From: Methanomicrobiaceae archaeon
GTDB lineage: Archaea; Halobacteriota; Methanomicrobia; Methanomicrobiales; Methanomicrobiaceae
NCBI GenBank assembly: GCA_016928355.1
Contig: JAFGKW010000056.1
Coordinates: 1 to 64,000, forward strand
Length of the DNA stretch: 64,000 bases
Direction of reading: 5' to 3'
The translations under genes were made by a program, and so were the position numbers. The notes beneath the pieces are model-generated. The model was given only the letters and a program-made list of their open reading frames with translations, was not told where the DNA came from and did not search any database. This document shows positions 56,336 through 64,000 of the stretch, one piece after another; position 1 is the first letter of the stretch; each line of letters begins with the position of its first letter.

Positions 56336-58444
56336 ATGGCCAATGACGAATCCTCATCAAAACCATTTTTTGATGAATTTATTGAAGGAAGTAAAATAAA
56401 TTGTTCAAAAGCATTGAATGATATTGAAGAGAAGCTAAAGAGACTAAACAAATTAGAAATCATCTCTAGATTATCGATTCTTACTAAGACCGAAATTGGA
56501 AAGTATTACATAGCAGATCATAGTATTTTTGATTTACCTTGCCTAAATTTTGTAATTGGTCTTGCATTGAAAAATGAATTCTGTAGTGACGTAAAACCTT
56601 CCAATGAAGATATTGATTTAATTCTAAAGGATTTGCAATTATATTTTTTACACTTTCTTCCGTCAATGATGCCAACATCTGGCAATAAAGAAAATATTGA
56701 CGATGTAATCTTCCATGCTCAAATGCATGCATTAATCAAGCAACTAAATCCTGAAAAGTATCCATTCCAAATGAAGGAATTACTTCTTGAAACATTTGGA
56801 AAGTTTGAAGAATATTTCTCTAAAAATTTTGGTTTCACGATCACCGATGTTATTATATTCAGTGAAAAAATAATCCAACAATATGAAAATTTGATAATTC
56901 AGAGAATAAGTAAAATAAATCATGCAAATACAGAACCTGGGATTGATTTTTTTTCAAAAACAGGAGATCTGTTAGCGATTGATCCTGAAGATTTTTGTAA
57001 ATCCAACTGTTGTGATATAATTAAATTTAAAAGGTATCTTGATGTTTTTTCATGTCACTTTGGTGAAGGGTCACCCACATACAACTCACCTCTTGATGAG
57101 AATATCTTCCTTAAAAAACCAATATTATGTTATAATGGACGATATTTTGCACCAATTCCCCAGGATTTATTCCAAAATTTACCCTTAATATTTGAAGGAA
57201 TATTAGAGGAAGAAAAACGTAAGAATTCAAAAGTTTGGCAAAAATATCAGGGAATTAAAGCTAAGTTTACTGAGAAAAAAGTAACAGAATATCTTGGGCG
57301 AGTTTTTGAAAAAGAAAAGGTTCATGAAAATTTATTTTATCCTATTGGGGAGGATAAGACTGCAGAAGTTGATCACATTATCCCATATTCCAATTATATC
57401 ATAATCGCCGAATCAAAGTCTGGAAACTTTACAATTACTCCAAAAAAAGAGGGTATTAATAGAATTTCTACAAACCTTAAAAAATTAGTCTGTGAGGCGC
57501 ACAATCAAGGATTAAGGGCTAAAGAATATATAAAAACCACGATTCCTGCGACATTTACAAATTCAAGAGGGAAAAAAATATTGGAAATTGAATATAAAGA
57601 AGATATTACCAGGTTTATTCTTATAAATGTGACATTAGAACCTTTGTTAAGTTTTTCAAGTAGCCTTAAAAATATCGAATCACTGGGACTTTTTTCTCAA
57701 TCTGAACTCCCATGGTCAGTTAATTTATTTGAATTAGATATCCTTACAAGGTGTATCGATTCACCTGCTGTTTTCCTTCATTACATAGAGAGACGACTAA
57801 GTACGCAAGAGACAGGTTTGTTTGCGGCATTTGATGAATTATCTTTCCTAGGTTTATATTTAGACAGGGGGAATTTCAACATTTATTTAGATGATGGTTC
57901 GATACCAACACAAATTCACTTAGATACTGAATTTTTAGAAGCTTTCGATGAACATTATTTACATGGAGGTGAACTTCCAAAATTAACGATTGAAAAAGAA
58001 ATTAGCGATATTATTCACGAATTAGAACAATTGCATCCTGAAAGATTCATAAATATTACAAATACAATTTTAGATTTAAGCCATGAAACGAGGAAGAGTC
58101 TGATTGAATATATAAATAAGATAATCTTCCTATCGACTACAGATGGGAAAAGGCATGATTTTTCTTTAATGACAGAAGTAAAAAAAACCGGAATTACTGT
58201 TTTTGCGCAAATAGGGACCGAAAATCTATATGATCATTTATCCTCATTTTGTTTGTTAAAAAAATATCAGTCGAAAGCCGACTGCTGGATTGGTCTTGGT
58301 ATTGACGTTTTAGATACAAAAAGATTCATCAATACCTATCTTTTTTATGATGAGAAATGGAAACGCGATAAAAGAATGGATAAAACAATAAAATTTAGTC
58401 TTGAAAAAGGGATTATTAAGGCGAAACCAGATTTTCAAAATTAA
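56336..58444 (+). CDS. Large AT-rich protein with PD-(D/E)XK nuclease-like core
   Basis: About 702 residues from ATG 56336; a TTG nine codons upstream is an alternative but a TATA-like ATATTATAATG at 56283-56293 puts transcription start near the TTG, favouring the ATG. Residues 1-300 are helical with no known domain. A nuclease core follows at about 310-410: EKKVTEYLGRVFEKEKVHEN, D346 in AEVDHIIPY, then E359-S-K361 in IIIAESKSG, a D-x12-E-x-K spacing as in NERD/PD-(D/E)XK enzymes. The C-terminal 280 residues are unassigned. AT-rich, next to a tRNA remnant, no partner genes: a single-gene defence or element-borne nuclease is a plausible inference only. Confidence 0.7.
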   Translation: MANDESSSKPFFDEFIEGSKINCSKALNDIEEKLKRLNKLEIISRLSILTKTEIGKYYIADHSIFDLPCLNFVIGLALKNEFCSDVKPSNEDIDLILKDLQLYFLHFLPSMMPTSGNKENIDDVIFHAQMHALIKQLNPEKYPFQMKELLLETFGKFEEYFSKNFGFTITDVIIFSEKIIQQYENLIIQRISKINHANTEPGIDFFSKTGDLLAIDPEDFCKSNCCDIIKFKRYLDVFSCHFGEGSPTYNSPLDENIFLKKPILCYNGRYFAPIPQDLFQNLPLIFEGILEEEKRKNSKVWQKYQGIKAKFTEKKVTEYLGRVFEKEKVHENLFYPIGEDKTAEVDHIIPYSNYIIIAESKSGNFTITPKKEGINRISTNLKKLVCEAHNQGLRAKEYIKTTIPATFTNSRGKKILEIEYKEDITRFILINVTLEPLLSFSSSLKNIESLGLFSQSELPWSVNLFELDILTRCIDSPAVFLHYIERRLSTQETGLFAAFDELSFLGLYLDRGNFNIYLDDGSIPTQIHLDTEFLEAFDEHYLHGGELPKLTIEKEISDIIHELEQLHPERFINITNTILDLSHETRKSLIEYINKIIFLSTTDGKRHDFSLMTEVKKTGITVFAQIGTENLYDHLSSFCLLKKYQSKADCWIGLGIDVLDTKRFINTYLFYDEKWKRDKRMDKTIKFSLEKGIIKAKPDFQN

Positions 58445-58517
58445 TAGATCTTTTATTAATGTGGCTCATTCCTTTCCGTGAATGCTACAAAATATTCATT
58501 TAAACAGATTTCAATAA

Positions 58518-58817
58518 TCACGAGGACCTGTATCCAAATATCTTATCATACTCCTTATGATCCATCCAGTCGATCAGCAGGGTTATCCGGCCTTCATCAT
58601 CTGATGCTATCCAGTATATCAGTCTCCATGATCTGTTGAGATCATACTTCCAGAGATTGTCCGGTTTGAAAACCTTATTGTATCTCTTTGGGATCAGGCG
58701 TTTTGGGATCTGAATCCCGGAAAAAGGATCTTTTTCTATATTATCAATCGCTTTATTCAGAGCCTTTAAAATGCGTTTGTCTTCCGAATACAAGGATGGT
58801 GCCTGATAAGACAACAA
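58518..58817 (-). pseudogene. N-terminally truncated RelE/ParE-type toxin
   Basis: A 99-codon frame whose body matches a RelE-like family with the segment RLIPKRYNKV...DNLWKYDLNRSWRLIYWIA and ending IDWMDHKEYDKIFGY. Such toxins cut mRNA on ribosomes. Family members normally carry some 20-30 more residues before DKRILKALNKAID; here the start lies inside a truncated MFS gene instead, so the N-terminus is replaced by an unrelated MLSYQAPSLYSE. No antitoxin gene is beside it. Probably inactive or a fusion remnant. Confidence 0.65.
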
Positions 58818-58986
58818 GATAGATTACCAGCGCCCAGGATACCGTACTAAGGTTCGAATCGAAATATCTTGCAATTGTCGGAAGCGATACATTGAGAAGG
58901 CTGATGTTGAACGATCCGATGAAGACTCCGATGCCGACTGTGAAAATTATCCATTTTACCGGCAGATGCGGACTGCTATCCTCCAT
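58753..58986 (-). pseudogene. Truncated MFS transporter (first two helices only)
   Basis: Seventy-seven codons covering the start and first two helices of a DHA2-type MFS drug exporter: WIIFTVGIGVFIGSFNISLL, NVSLPTIARYFD and STVSWALVIYLVVLSGTILV, then VFGR, where family members continue with a conserved D-x-x-G-R/K loop. After FGR the frame turns into QTHFKGSE and stops, because from about 58790 the DNA belongs to the RelE-like gene. A full MFS protein has 12-14 helices, so more than 80 percent is missing. Confidence 0.7.
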
Positions 58987-59038
58987 ATTATCATATTAAA
59001 AAGGGGGGGTTATAAAATATTTGAATTGATCCGGACAA

Positions 59039-59575
59039 TTACTGCTGTCCAGGGGCCATTCCCGGCTGAAGAGGCGTATATACTCTTGTTCCAAGCTCTT
59101 TGTCCAGCATGAAAAGCATCTGTTTGCCGCCGCCCTCTTCTATCATCCTGAGCTTATCCACGATCTCTCCTGCATCCTCTTCCTCCTCGATCTGCTCGTC
59201 GACGAACCACTGGAGCATGTTATGAGTCGCATGGTCCTTCAGGTCGATTGAGAGATCGACGAGATTGTTGATCATGGAGGTTACTTTTTGTTCGTGCTCA
59301 AGGGAAACCTGAAAAGCGTCAAGCGGGGATGCCCATTCCGACGGCGGGGCGTCTATCGGGTGCAGTATGACCCTCCCGCCTCTTGATATGACATACCGAA
59401 ATATCTTCATTGCATGATCTTTTTCTTCCTGGGCCTGGATAAATTCCCAGTTTGCAAATCCCTTAAGGCCGGCGGACTCGTACCATGACGACATCGAAAG
59501 GTAGAGGTATGAAGAATATAGTTCCCACTTGATCTGTTCGTTCAGTGCAGCTTCCATTCTCTTGTCAATTGTCAT
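59039..59575 (-). CDS. ftn: Ferritin
   Basis: 178 residues from the ATG at 59573-59575, chosen because AGGAGGAG lies just upstream; a longer frame to 59626 lacks a ribosome site. MTIDKRMEAALNEQIKWELY, SYLYLSMSSWYESAGLKGFA and the di-iron residues in QAQEEKDHAMKIF and EQKVTSMINNLVDL match bacterial-type ferritins, which oxidise and store iron in a 24-mer. A strong TATA-like TTTTATATAATTATAAG lies about 40 bases upstream. Single gene. Confidence 0.94.
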   Translation of the reverse strand: MTIDKRMEAALNEQIKWELYSSYLYLSMSSWYESAGLKGFANWEFIQAQEEKDHAMKIFRYVISRGGRVILHPIDAPPSEWASPLDAFQVSLEHEQKVTSMINNLVDLSIDLKDHATHNMLQWFVDEQIEEEEDAGEIVDKLRMIEEGGGKQMLFMLDKELGTRVYTPLQPGMAPGQQ

Positions 59576-59605
59576 TTTTTTCTCCTCCTGACATTCGAGA
59601 ATAAA

Positions 59606-59621
59606 CTTATAATTATATAAA
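59606..59621 (-). promoter_or_regulatory. TATA box of the ferritin gene
   Basis: On the reverse strand TTTATATAATTATAAG lies 31-46 bases before the ATG, giving a short leader that carries the AGGAGGAG ribosome site. Confidence 0.5.
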
Positions 59622-59642
59622 ATCACCTGTCATCTCAGGAAT

Positions 59643-60476
59643 CTATAGACCAAAATATTCAATAACAGCCTTCCTGCGACTTTTTAAATCAGTAGTTTCA
59701 TACTCGAACCTCTCTTCAAATATCTGGCGAATTTCTTCATATATAATTCCGGCAGGAATATCGGAATCGCTGTTATAATCCCATTCCCCGGCAAGGATAA
59801 AAGCCTCATTAATATCCCCGGAATCACCCTGATATTCATAGATATGCCTATCATAAAATGATGATTTGTCATAAAAACTTGCACAGACCTGAAGCACTTC
59901 TATCAGGGCAAATCCCTTGTGGGACATTCCGGACCATATCAGTTTCTGGAGCTGATCCATTCTTCCGGTATATCCTCTTGCAAGAAAGGTCGCACCTGAA
60001 CATAAAAGAAGTTTCAACGGGTTGAAAGGCTTCTCCTTTCCATCTCCGGGATTTGTTTTTCCATGATAACTGTCAGGAGAGGTTGGAGTATATTGTCCCA
60101 TAGTAAGTCCATATACACGGTTATCATGGACTATAACGGTTATATCGACATTTCTTTTTGCAGCAAAGAGGAGGTGTTCAAGCCCCTCTGCATATGAATC
60201 GCCGTCACCTACACAGCAGATCACTTTAAGATCAGGATTTGCAATTTTGATTCCCGTGGCAAACGGGATGGCACGCCCGTGAAGAGAATATACAGTATTT
60301 ATATTCAGGTAGTCAGCAATCTTTCCATGGCAGCCGATTCCTGCTACAAGTACAATCTCATCTTTTTTTGAACCGTTTTTCTCATATTCCTCGATTATTC
60401 TCCTTATAGAATGAAGGATCGCAAAATTTCCGCAACCCTCACACCATGTATTTGGGGCATCTGTAATATAAGACAA
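59643..60476 (-). CDS. korB: 2-Oxoacid:ferredoxin oxidoreductase beta subunit
   Basis: A 277-residue thiamine-diphosphate subunit: TWCEGCGNFAILHSIRR, GIGCHGKIADYLNINTVYSL, HGRAIPFATGIKIAN, the TPP motif VGDGDSYAEGLEHLLFAAK through VIVHDNRVYGLTMGQYTPTS. It decarboxylates a 2-oxoacid (probably 2-oxoglutarate) and reduces ferredoxin with the alpha subunit. In Methanomicrobiales this reaction runs in the reductive direction for biosynthesis. It follows korA directly. The two-subunit layout differs from four-subunit Kor. Confidence 0.9.
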   Translation of the reverse strand: MSYITDAPNTWCEGCGNFAILHSIRRIIEEYEKNGSKKDEIVLVAGIGCHGKIADYLNINTVYSLHGRAIPFATGIKIANPDLKVICCVGDGDSYAEGLEHLLFAAKRNVDITVIVHDNRVYGLTMGQYTPTSPDSYHGKTNPGDGKEKPFNPLKLLLCSGATFLARGYTGRMDQLQKLIWSGMSHKGFALIEVLQVCASFYDKSSFYDRHIYEYQGDSGDINEAFILAGEWDYNSDSDIPAGIIYEEIRQIFEERFEYETTDLKSRRKAVIEYFGL

Positions 60477-62141
60477 TTAAATCACCTCCATTAAACGTTT
60501 TTCAAGAGTTTCCAGGCTAATCTGCCTCCCGCTGTAATTGAGAATCCTGTTATCTGAGAAAAAACCATAACTTTTCATCAGTTCTGAAAGCTGTCCCGTG
60601 GAATTATCCTCGACAACAATAATTTTAGAAGATTCTGAAATTGCAGTTTCAAACTGTTTTTCCGGGAAAGGGTGCAGAACAATCGGCTGAACGGATCGTA
60701 TTTTTAATCTCGAGCACAATTCACTGCAAAGGGGTCCATTGGACCCCCAGGATACCACCGTGGTTCCGGAATTTGAATTTCCTGACCTTAAAACACATTT
60801 TTCACCTTCCATATCTCTTTTAATTATTGATGCTTTCCTTATCCTCTTCTCAGCCAGTTTCTCAAGAATTCGAGGATTTTCGGTAGAGATTCCCGATTCA
60901 TCATGTGTTTTCCCGTTAATCTTTACCGGCCCGGAATTCCCATTGAAAAATCCCAGTGGCGATATCCCGTCCCCAGTAAACCGGTATCTCAGATAAGGCC
61001 CTTCATCAACTTCCTTGTAACCATAATCATAATCCTCGTTTATGACAGTTTCAGGACTTAGACTGTATAGAGAGTCATTCAGCGTAACATCAGTCAGTAT
61101 TATTACCGGGACCTGATACTTCCATGCAAGTCCGGGAGCCTTTGCCGACCACATAAATGCCTGTTCAGCATTTCCAGGAGATATTACAATCCTTGGGAAT
61201 TCACCATGTCCTGCACTTATTGCATATGGGAGATCACTCTGTGCAGTATATGTCGGAGCCCCGGTAGAGGGGGACTGCCTCTGTGAATTAATTATTACTA
61301 TTGGAATTTCTGCAAGACCTGAATAGGAAATACCCTCATTCATGAGACAGAACCCACCGCCAGATGTCCCTACAGCAGCTCTGCACCCGCAGCATGCCAT
61401 CCCCTCAGCCATCAGAATTGCAGCAATCTCTCCTTCAGGCTGGAAAACCTTAAGGTTAAATTCATCCTTTTTTGATGATAAAAAATGAAGTATGCCTGAA
61501 GCAGGAGACATCGGGTAGGCAATATATCCTTCAATCCCGCCATAACAAAGACCGAGCCCGAGTGACTCACTACCAGTAATTAACTTAGCCCTGTTTTCTC
61601 CTGCTCGTATAAGCTGAAATTTTACCTCGGAAATATCATATCCTTTTCTGGCAATATCCAGATTAAGAGCGCTTCTCACTGGAAATTTATCAAGAAGGAT
61701 TTGTTCTACATCCGACCATTCCAGACCTGCAGTTTTACAGAAAGCACCAATAAGGCATGAATTGATCATTATAGGAACTCCTCCCGCACTATCTACGATA
61801 GATACAGCAGGGATTCCTATACCTTCTGCATTTTTAACTTTATCAGAATTGAATATAACAACTGTATGAGGAGATAATTCAGCCTCGTGCAATTTAATAG
61901 TATTTTTGTCGAGAGCAAGAACAATATCCGGTTTTCGTTTTATTCCACCCACCGGATGCTCAGAAGCCCTGATTATGGAATAATTATGACCGCCTTTTAT
62001 CAGGGATGGATGATCAAATATCATGAAAATATAATAACCCATTTCAGACAGAATTTCTGCAATTACCTGCCCGGCCCTGTTTATTCCTTCACCTGCTTTC
62101 CCTCCGATTAAAATTTCTATCTCAGATCCTTTTTCTCCCAT
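60477..62141 (-). CDS. korA: 2-Oxoacid:ferredoxin oxidoreductase alpha subunit (gamma-alpha fusion)
   Basis: A 554-residue protein. Residues 1-185 are the gamma domain (LIGGKAGEGINRAGQVIAE ... SLIKGGHNYSIIRAS), 195-470 the alpha/pyrimidine-binding domain (YPMSPASGILHFLSS, QPEGEIAAILMAEGMACCG, VGTSGGGFCLMNEGISYSGL) and the rest the C-terminal domain (VVSWGSNGPLCSELCSRL). Fusion of gamma to alpha is usual in two-subunit enzymes. The beta gene starts directly after this stop. No ferredoxin gene adjoins. Confidence 0.92.
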   Translation of the reverse strand: MGEKGSEIEILIGGKAGEGINRAGQVIAEILSEMGYYIFMIFDHPSLIKGGHNYSIIRASEHPVGGIKRKPDIVLALDKNTIKLHEAELSPHTVVIFNSDKVKNAEGIGIPAVSIVDSAGGVPIMINSCLIGAFCKTAGLEWSDVEQILLDKFPVRSALNLDIARKGYDISEVKFQLIRAGENRAKLITGSESLGLGLCYGGIEGYIAYPMSPASGILHFLSSKKDEFNLKVFQPEGEIAAILMAEGMACCGCRAAVGTSGGGFCLMNEGISYSGLAEIPIVIINSQRQSPSTGAPTYTAQSDLPYAISAGHGEFPRIVISPGNAEQAFMWSAKAPGLAWKYQVPVIILTDVTLNDSLYSLSPETVINEDYDYGYKEVDEGPYLRYRFTGDGISPLGFFNGNSGPVKINGKTHDESGISTENPRILEKLAEKRIRKASIIKRDMEGEKCVLRSGNSNSGTTVVSWGSNGPLCSELCSRLKIRSVQPIVLHPFPEKQFETAISESSKIIVVEDNSTGQLSELMKSYGFFSDNRILNYSGRQISLETLEKRLMEVI

Positions 62142-62189
62142 GAAAACTGGAAAGGAAAGGAGTGAATAAAATCCTTTCTGTCAAAGTAA

Positions 62190-62933
62190 TCATTTTGTTA
62201 CAACGGGGCATGCATCGGCATCGAAAGGGTTTATTCTCATCTGGAGGGAGAACAGATACGGAAAATTCTCATAAAGATATTCCATATAGTCAATCCAGCT
62301 TACCACAATCCGTCCATAAACACGATTTATATCACCATTAAGATGTATGATATCACTCTCTGGAAGTGTATTGAAATCATCTCTGTAACCAAGTTCTTCA
62401 GCAAGATGGAAAACAGAGCGGAGAAGTTCAGTGAACGATTCATTTTCAAGAAGTACCGGGTTTTCTAAAAGACGAAGCAAAAAATCCCTTTTTACTGTAA
62501 GATATCTTTCGAGACTTATAAGACCATCCGGAGAGATTTCAGCAGAATAATCAAAACTTTCAGCTTTCTTCTTCGCCTCTGAAAAAGTTTTTAAATTCCA
62601 TTCATTGGTAATATTAAGATTATCTGATATTCTCCCGCATTCGGGATCACATCCTGTAAACAATGATATAAGCTCATTACCTGCTTCAGAAAAGAAAGTG
62701 CCTATCACCATATTCATTTTTCTTAATTTTTCTCTCTGGGAACGGATAGTTAACAACCTGTTTATTACAAGAGTGACTAAAAGGACATTTATCGGGAGAA
62801 AACCCAGAGAATTGAAAACATAATTCAGGGTATCTCCGGGATTTTTTAAAAAGATAAATTTTAGGGAATATATTACAACTGTTGTCAGTATAAGAATAAC
62901 TCCAAGCTTCACTTCCCAGTTAAGCCATTTCAT
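62190..62933 (-). CDS. Two-helix membrane protein, unknown function
   Basis: A 247-residue protein: two hydrophobic helices in the first 65 residues (KLGVILILTTVVIYSLKFI and SLGFLPINVLLVTLVINRLL), a short basic segment RSQREKLRKMN, then a soluble helical domain with SAEISPDGLISLERYLTVKR and ENPVLLENESFTELL. I recall similar proteins in methanogens but cannot name a family or function. Single gene behind korAB on the same strand. Confidence 0.7.
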   Translation of the reverse strand: MKWLNWEVKLGVILILTTVVIYSLKFIFLKNPGDTLNYVFNSLGFLPINVLLVTLVINRLLTIRSQREKLRKMNMVIGTFFSEAGNELISLFTGCDPECGRISDNLNITNEWNLKTFSEAKKKAESFDYSAEISPDGLISLERYLTVKRDFLLRLLENPVLLENESFTELLRSVFHLAEELGYRDDFNTLPESDIIHLNGDINRVYGRIVVSWIDYMEYLYENFPYLFSLQMRINPFDADACPVVTK

Positions 62934-63023
62934 GATTCAATACTATTATTTAGTATAATTATAATTCTATTCTTTTTTTTATCAAAGCAAAAAAATAAAA
63001 TAGCTTATACTCTAAGAAATGCT

Positions 63024-63482
63024 ATGAATAAAATCACTTTATCGATTGTATTTTTAATAATTGTATCTCTTACTCTTACAGCAGGGTGTTCCGACTACGG
63101 CAGCCCCTCATCTCCTGCTGAAGGAACAGCCACCACAGCTCCGACGTCTTCACAGCAATCAGGATTCTCACTCGTTCCTACTCCTAACGATAAGATGCCT
63201 TCCGGTCATGAGGTCGGAGCCAAAGCATTCAAGGATCCAATCAATGCTGTGTTAAATGTTGAATTTACCGGCGGAGCAGGATTATATATGGTTGATTCTG
63301 TAGTTTCGACAGTTTACCTCTCAGACGGACGTATTGTAACAGAGAGCATTGAACCACAGATGGGAGGAGATGTTGAAATTCAGGGCACAAAGGGAGAAGA
63401 CAGGGTTACAGTAACAGTAAATATGGTCGATGGCCAGTCATACAAAATATTTGATGAAATAGTGACATACAGAGATAAATAA
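63024..63482 (+). CDS. Secreted lipoprotein, unknown function
   Basis: A 152-residue exported protein. Signal peptide MNKITLSIVFLIIVSLTLTA with the lipobox T-A-G-C22, a Ser/Thr/Pro-rich linker (residues 25-50), then a beta-rich domain (NAVLNVEFTGGAGLYMVDSV, STVYLSDGRIVTESI, DRVTVTVNMVDGQSYKIFDE) common in methanogen surface lipoproteins. Anchored outside the cytoplasmic membrane. Ligand unknown. Alone, divergent from the membrane protein at 62190. Confidence 0.82.
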   Translation: MNKITLSIVFLIIVSLTLTAGCSDYGSPSSPAEGTATTAPTSSQQSGFSLVPTPNDKMPSGHEVGAKAFKDPINAVLNVEFTGGAGLYMVDSVVSTVYLSDGRIVTESIEPQMGGDVEIQGTKGEDRVTVTVNMVDGQSYKIFDEIVTYRDK

Positions 63483-63485
63483 TCA

Positions 63486-64000
63486 TCACTTTTTTACTTT
63501 CCATTTTAACAGGACGCCTTCATCAATCATCTCCATATCTGCAAGTTCAAGTTTAATGAAATCCTGCTCTTTAATAAAACCAGTACCATCTGCAGGTGTA
63601 GGAGCTGATGAGCCTCCAATTATAATATTTCCTATACAGGTATAATATTCATTGACAAGATTATTTTCAAATAGAGACCATATAAGACTCCCGCCTCCTT
63701 CGACCATCAAAGATCTTATTCCTCTGGCCGAAAGTTCTTCCAAAAGAAGCTTGAGATCCACTCTTCCTGTACCGGCTATAATAAGATCAGCATATTTCCC
63801 CAGTTCCTTCAACTTTTCCGGATCTGCCGATTCGGACACTGCAATTATCCTTTTCCCGGGACCTTTATGTAATATCTCTGCATTGCAGGGAGTCCTTGCA
63901 TTGCTGTCTACAATTATCCGGACAGGATTTTCATCTCTTCCTCCTGAAAGACGATTTTTCTTTAATTCAGGAGACTTTACAGTAAGAGAGGGGTCATCTG
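63486..64000 (-). CDS. RibD C-terminal domain reductase (riboflavin pathway), 5' end beyond the window
   Basis: The reading frame is open to the right edge. Reading it directly gives, before the internal GTG at 63839, DDPSLTVKSPELKKN...VRIIVDSNART, then ...DLIIAGTGRVDLKLLLEELS and RSLMVEGGGSLIWSLFEN. This is the dihydrofolate-reductase-like RibD C domain, as in archaeal 2,5-diamino-6-ribosylamino-4-pyrimidinone 5'-phosphate reductase, which uses NADPH in riboflavin/F420 biosynthesis. About 170 codons are visible of an expected 220. It converges with the lipoprotein gene, with a three-base gap. Confidence 0.87.
   Translation of the reverse strand, partial: DDPSLTVKSPELKKNRLSGGRDENPVRIIVDSNARTPCNAEILHKGPGKRIIAVSESADPEKLKELGKYADLIIAGTGRVDLKLLLEELSARGIRSLMVEGGGSLIWSLFENNLVNEYYTCIGNIIIGGSSAPTPADGTGFIKEQDFIKLELADMEMIDEGVLLKWKVKK

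Noticed and set aside
63486-63839. Stand-alone 117-codon gene starting at the internal GTG
   Set aside because: The frame is open to the window edge and the upstream codons continue the same RibD C domain, so this is a partial longer gene.

Overview
The window reads as a chromosome segment of a methanogenic archaeon, most likely order Methanomicrobiales (inference from gene content and codon style; species not determined). Evidence: a split archaeal RNA polymerase operon (H, B'', B', A', A''), archaeal information-processing genes (aIF2-alpha, Nop10, L44e, S27e, L30e, PriS, Gins51, Elp3, archaeal ProRS, EndoQ), archaeal lipid genes (sn-glycerol-1-phosphate dehydrogenase, geranylgeranyl reductase), anaerobic cobalamin genes with a Cbi-type cobalt importer, and a ferredoxin-linked 2-oxoacid oxidoreductase. 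Moderate GC genes alternate with AT-rich spacers carrying TATA-like boxes.

Layout. 1-2.1 kb: start of a gene leaving the left edge, a QueG-like Fe-S protein, then an AT-rich PD-(D/E)XK nuclease gene split by an in-frame TAA and bracketed by two GC-rich direct repeats. 2.1-14.3 kb: CDF transporter fused to a NifX-like domain, U32 protein, membrane protein, a ProC/HDAC-like/hydantoinase-oxoprolinase run, a PAS-kinase-acetyltransferase fusion lacking the usual phospho-acceptor His, an Isf-type flavoprotein, a HEAT-repeat protein and a rubredoxin-fused archaeal glutamate synthase. 14.3-22.8 kb: NusA-like protein, L30e, RNA polymerase operon and tRNA-Lys (reverse strand). 23-32.8 kb: response regulator plus roadblock protein, MinD plus a small membrane protein, tRNA-Pro, DUF89, NfeD and SPFH proteins, site-2 protease, RNase HII, TrkA-type regulator, ferredoxin and geranylgeranyl reductase.

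32.9-43.4 kb is a cobalamin region: cbiTLFGHCDE as one tightly overlapping forward operon, cbiMNQO (cobalt importer) on the reverse strand, and cbiA divergent from cbiM. Together they import cobalt and build the corrin ring up to cobyrinate a,c-diamide; CbiJ and the chelatase are not in the window. 43.5-55.6 kb is mostly housekeeping: EndoQ, PAC2-Nop10-aIF2-alpha-S27e-L44e, Gins51-PriS-Elp3-UPF0058, UPF0179-EgsA, DUF63-SpoIIM-ProRS.

55.6-59.0 kb is the most accessory stretch. Directly after proS there are decayed 3' pieces of a tRNA-Thr-like and a tRNA-Leu-like gene, two AT-rich orphan genes (one a ~700-residue protein with a PD-(D/E)XK core, a plausible but unproven defence or element-borne nuclease), then a truncated RelE-type toxin joined to a truncated MFS transporter. 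This looks like a repeatedly used tRNA-associated integration site. 59.0-64 kb returns to ordinary genes: ferritin, a two-subunit 2-oxoacid:ferredoxin oxidoreductase, a membrane protein, a lipoprotein, and the C-terminal part of a riboflavin-pathway reductase leaving the right edge.
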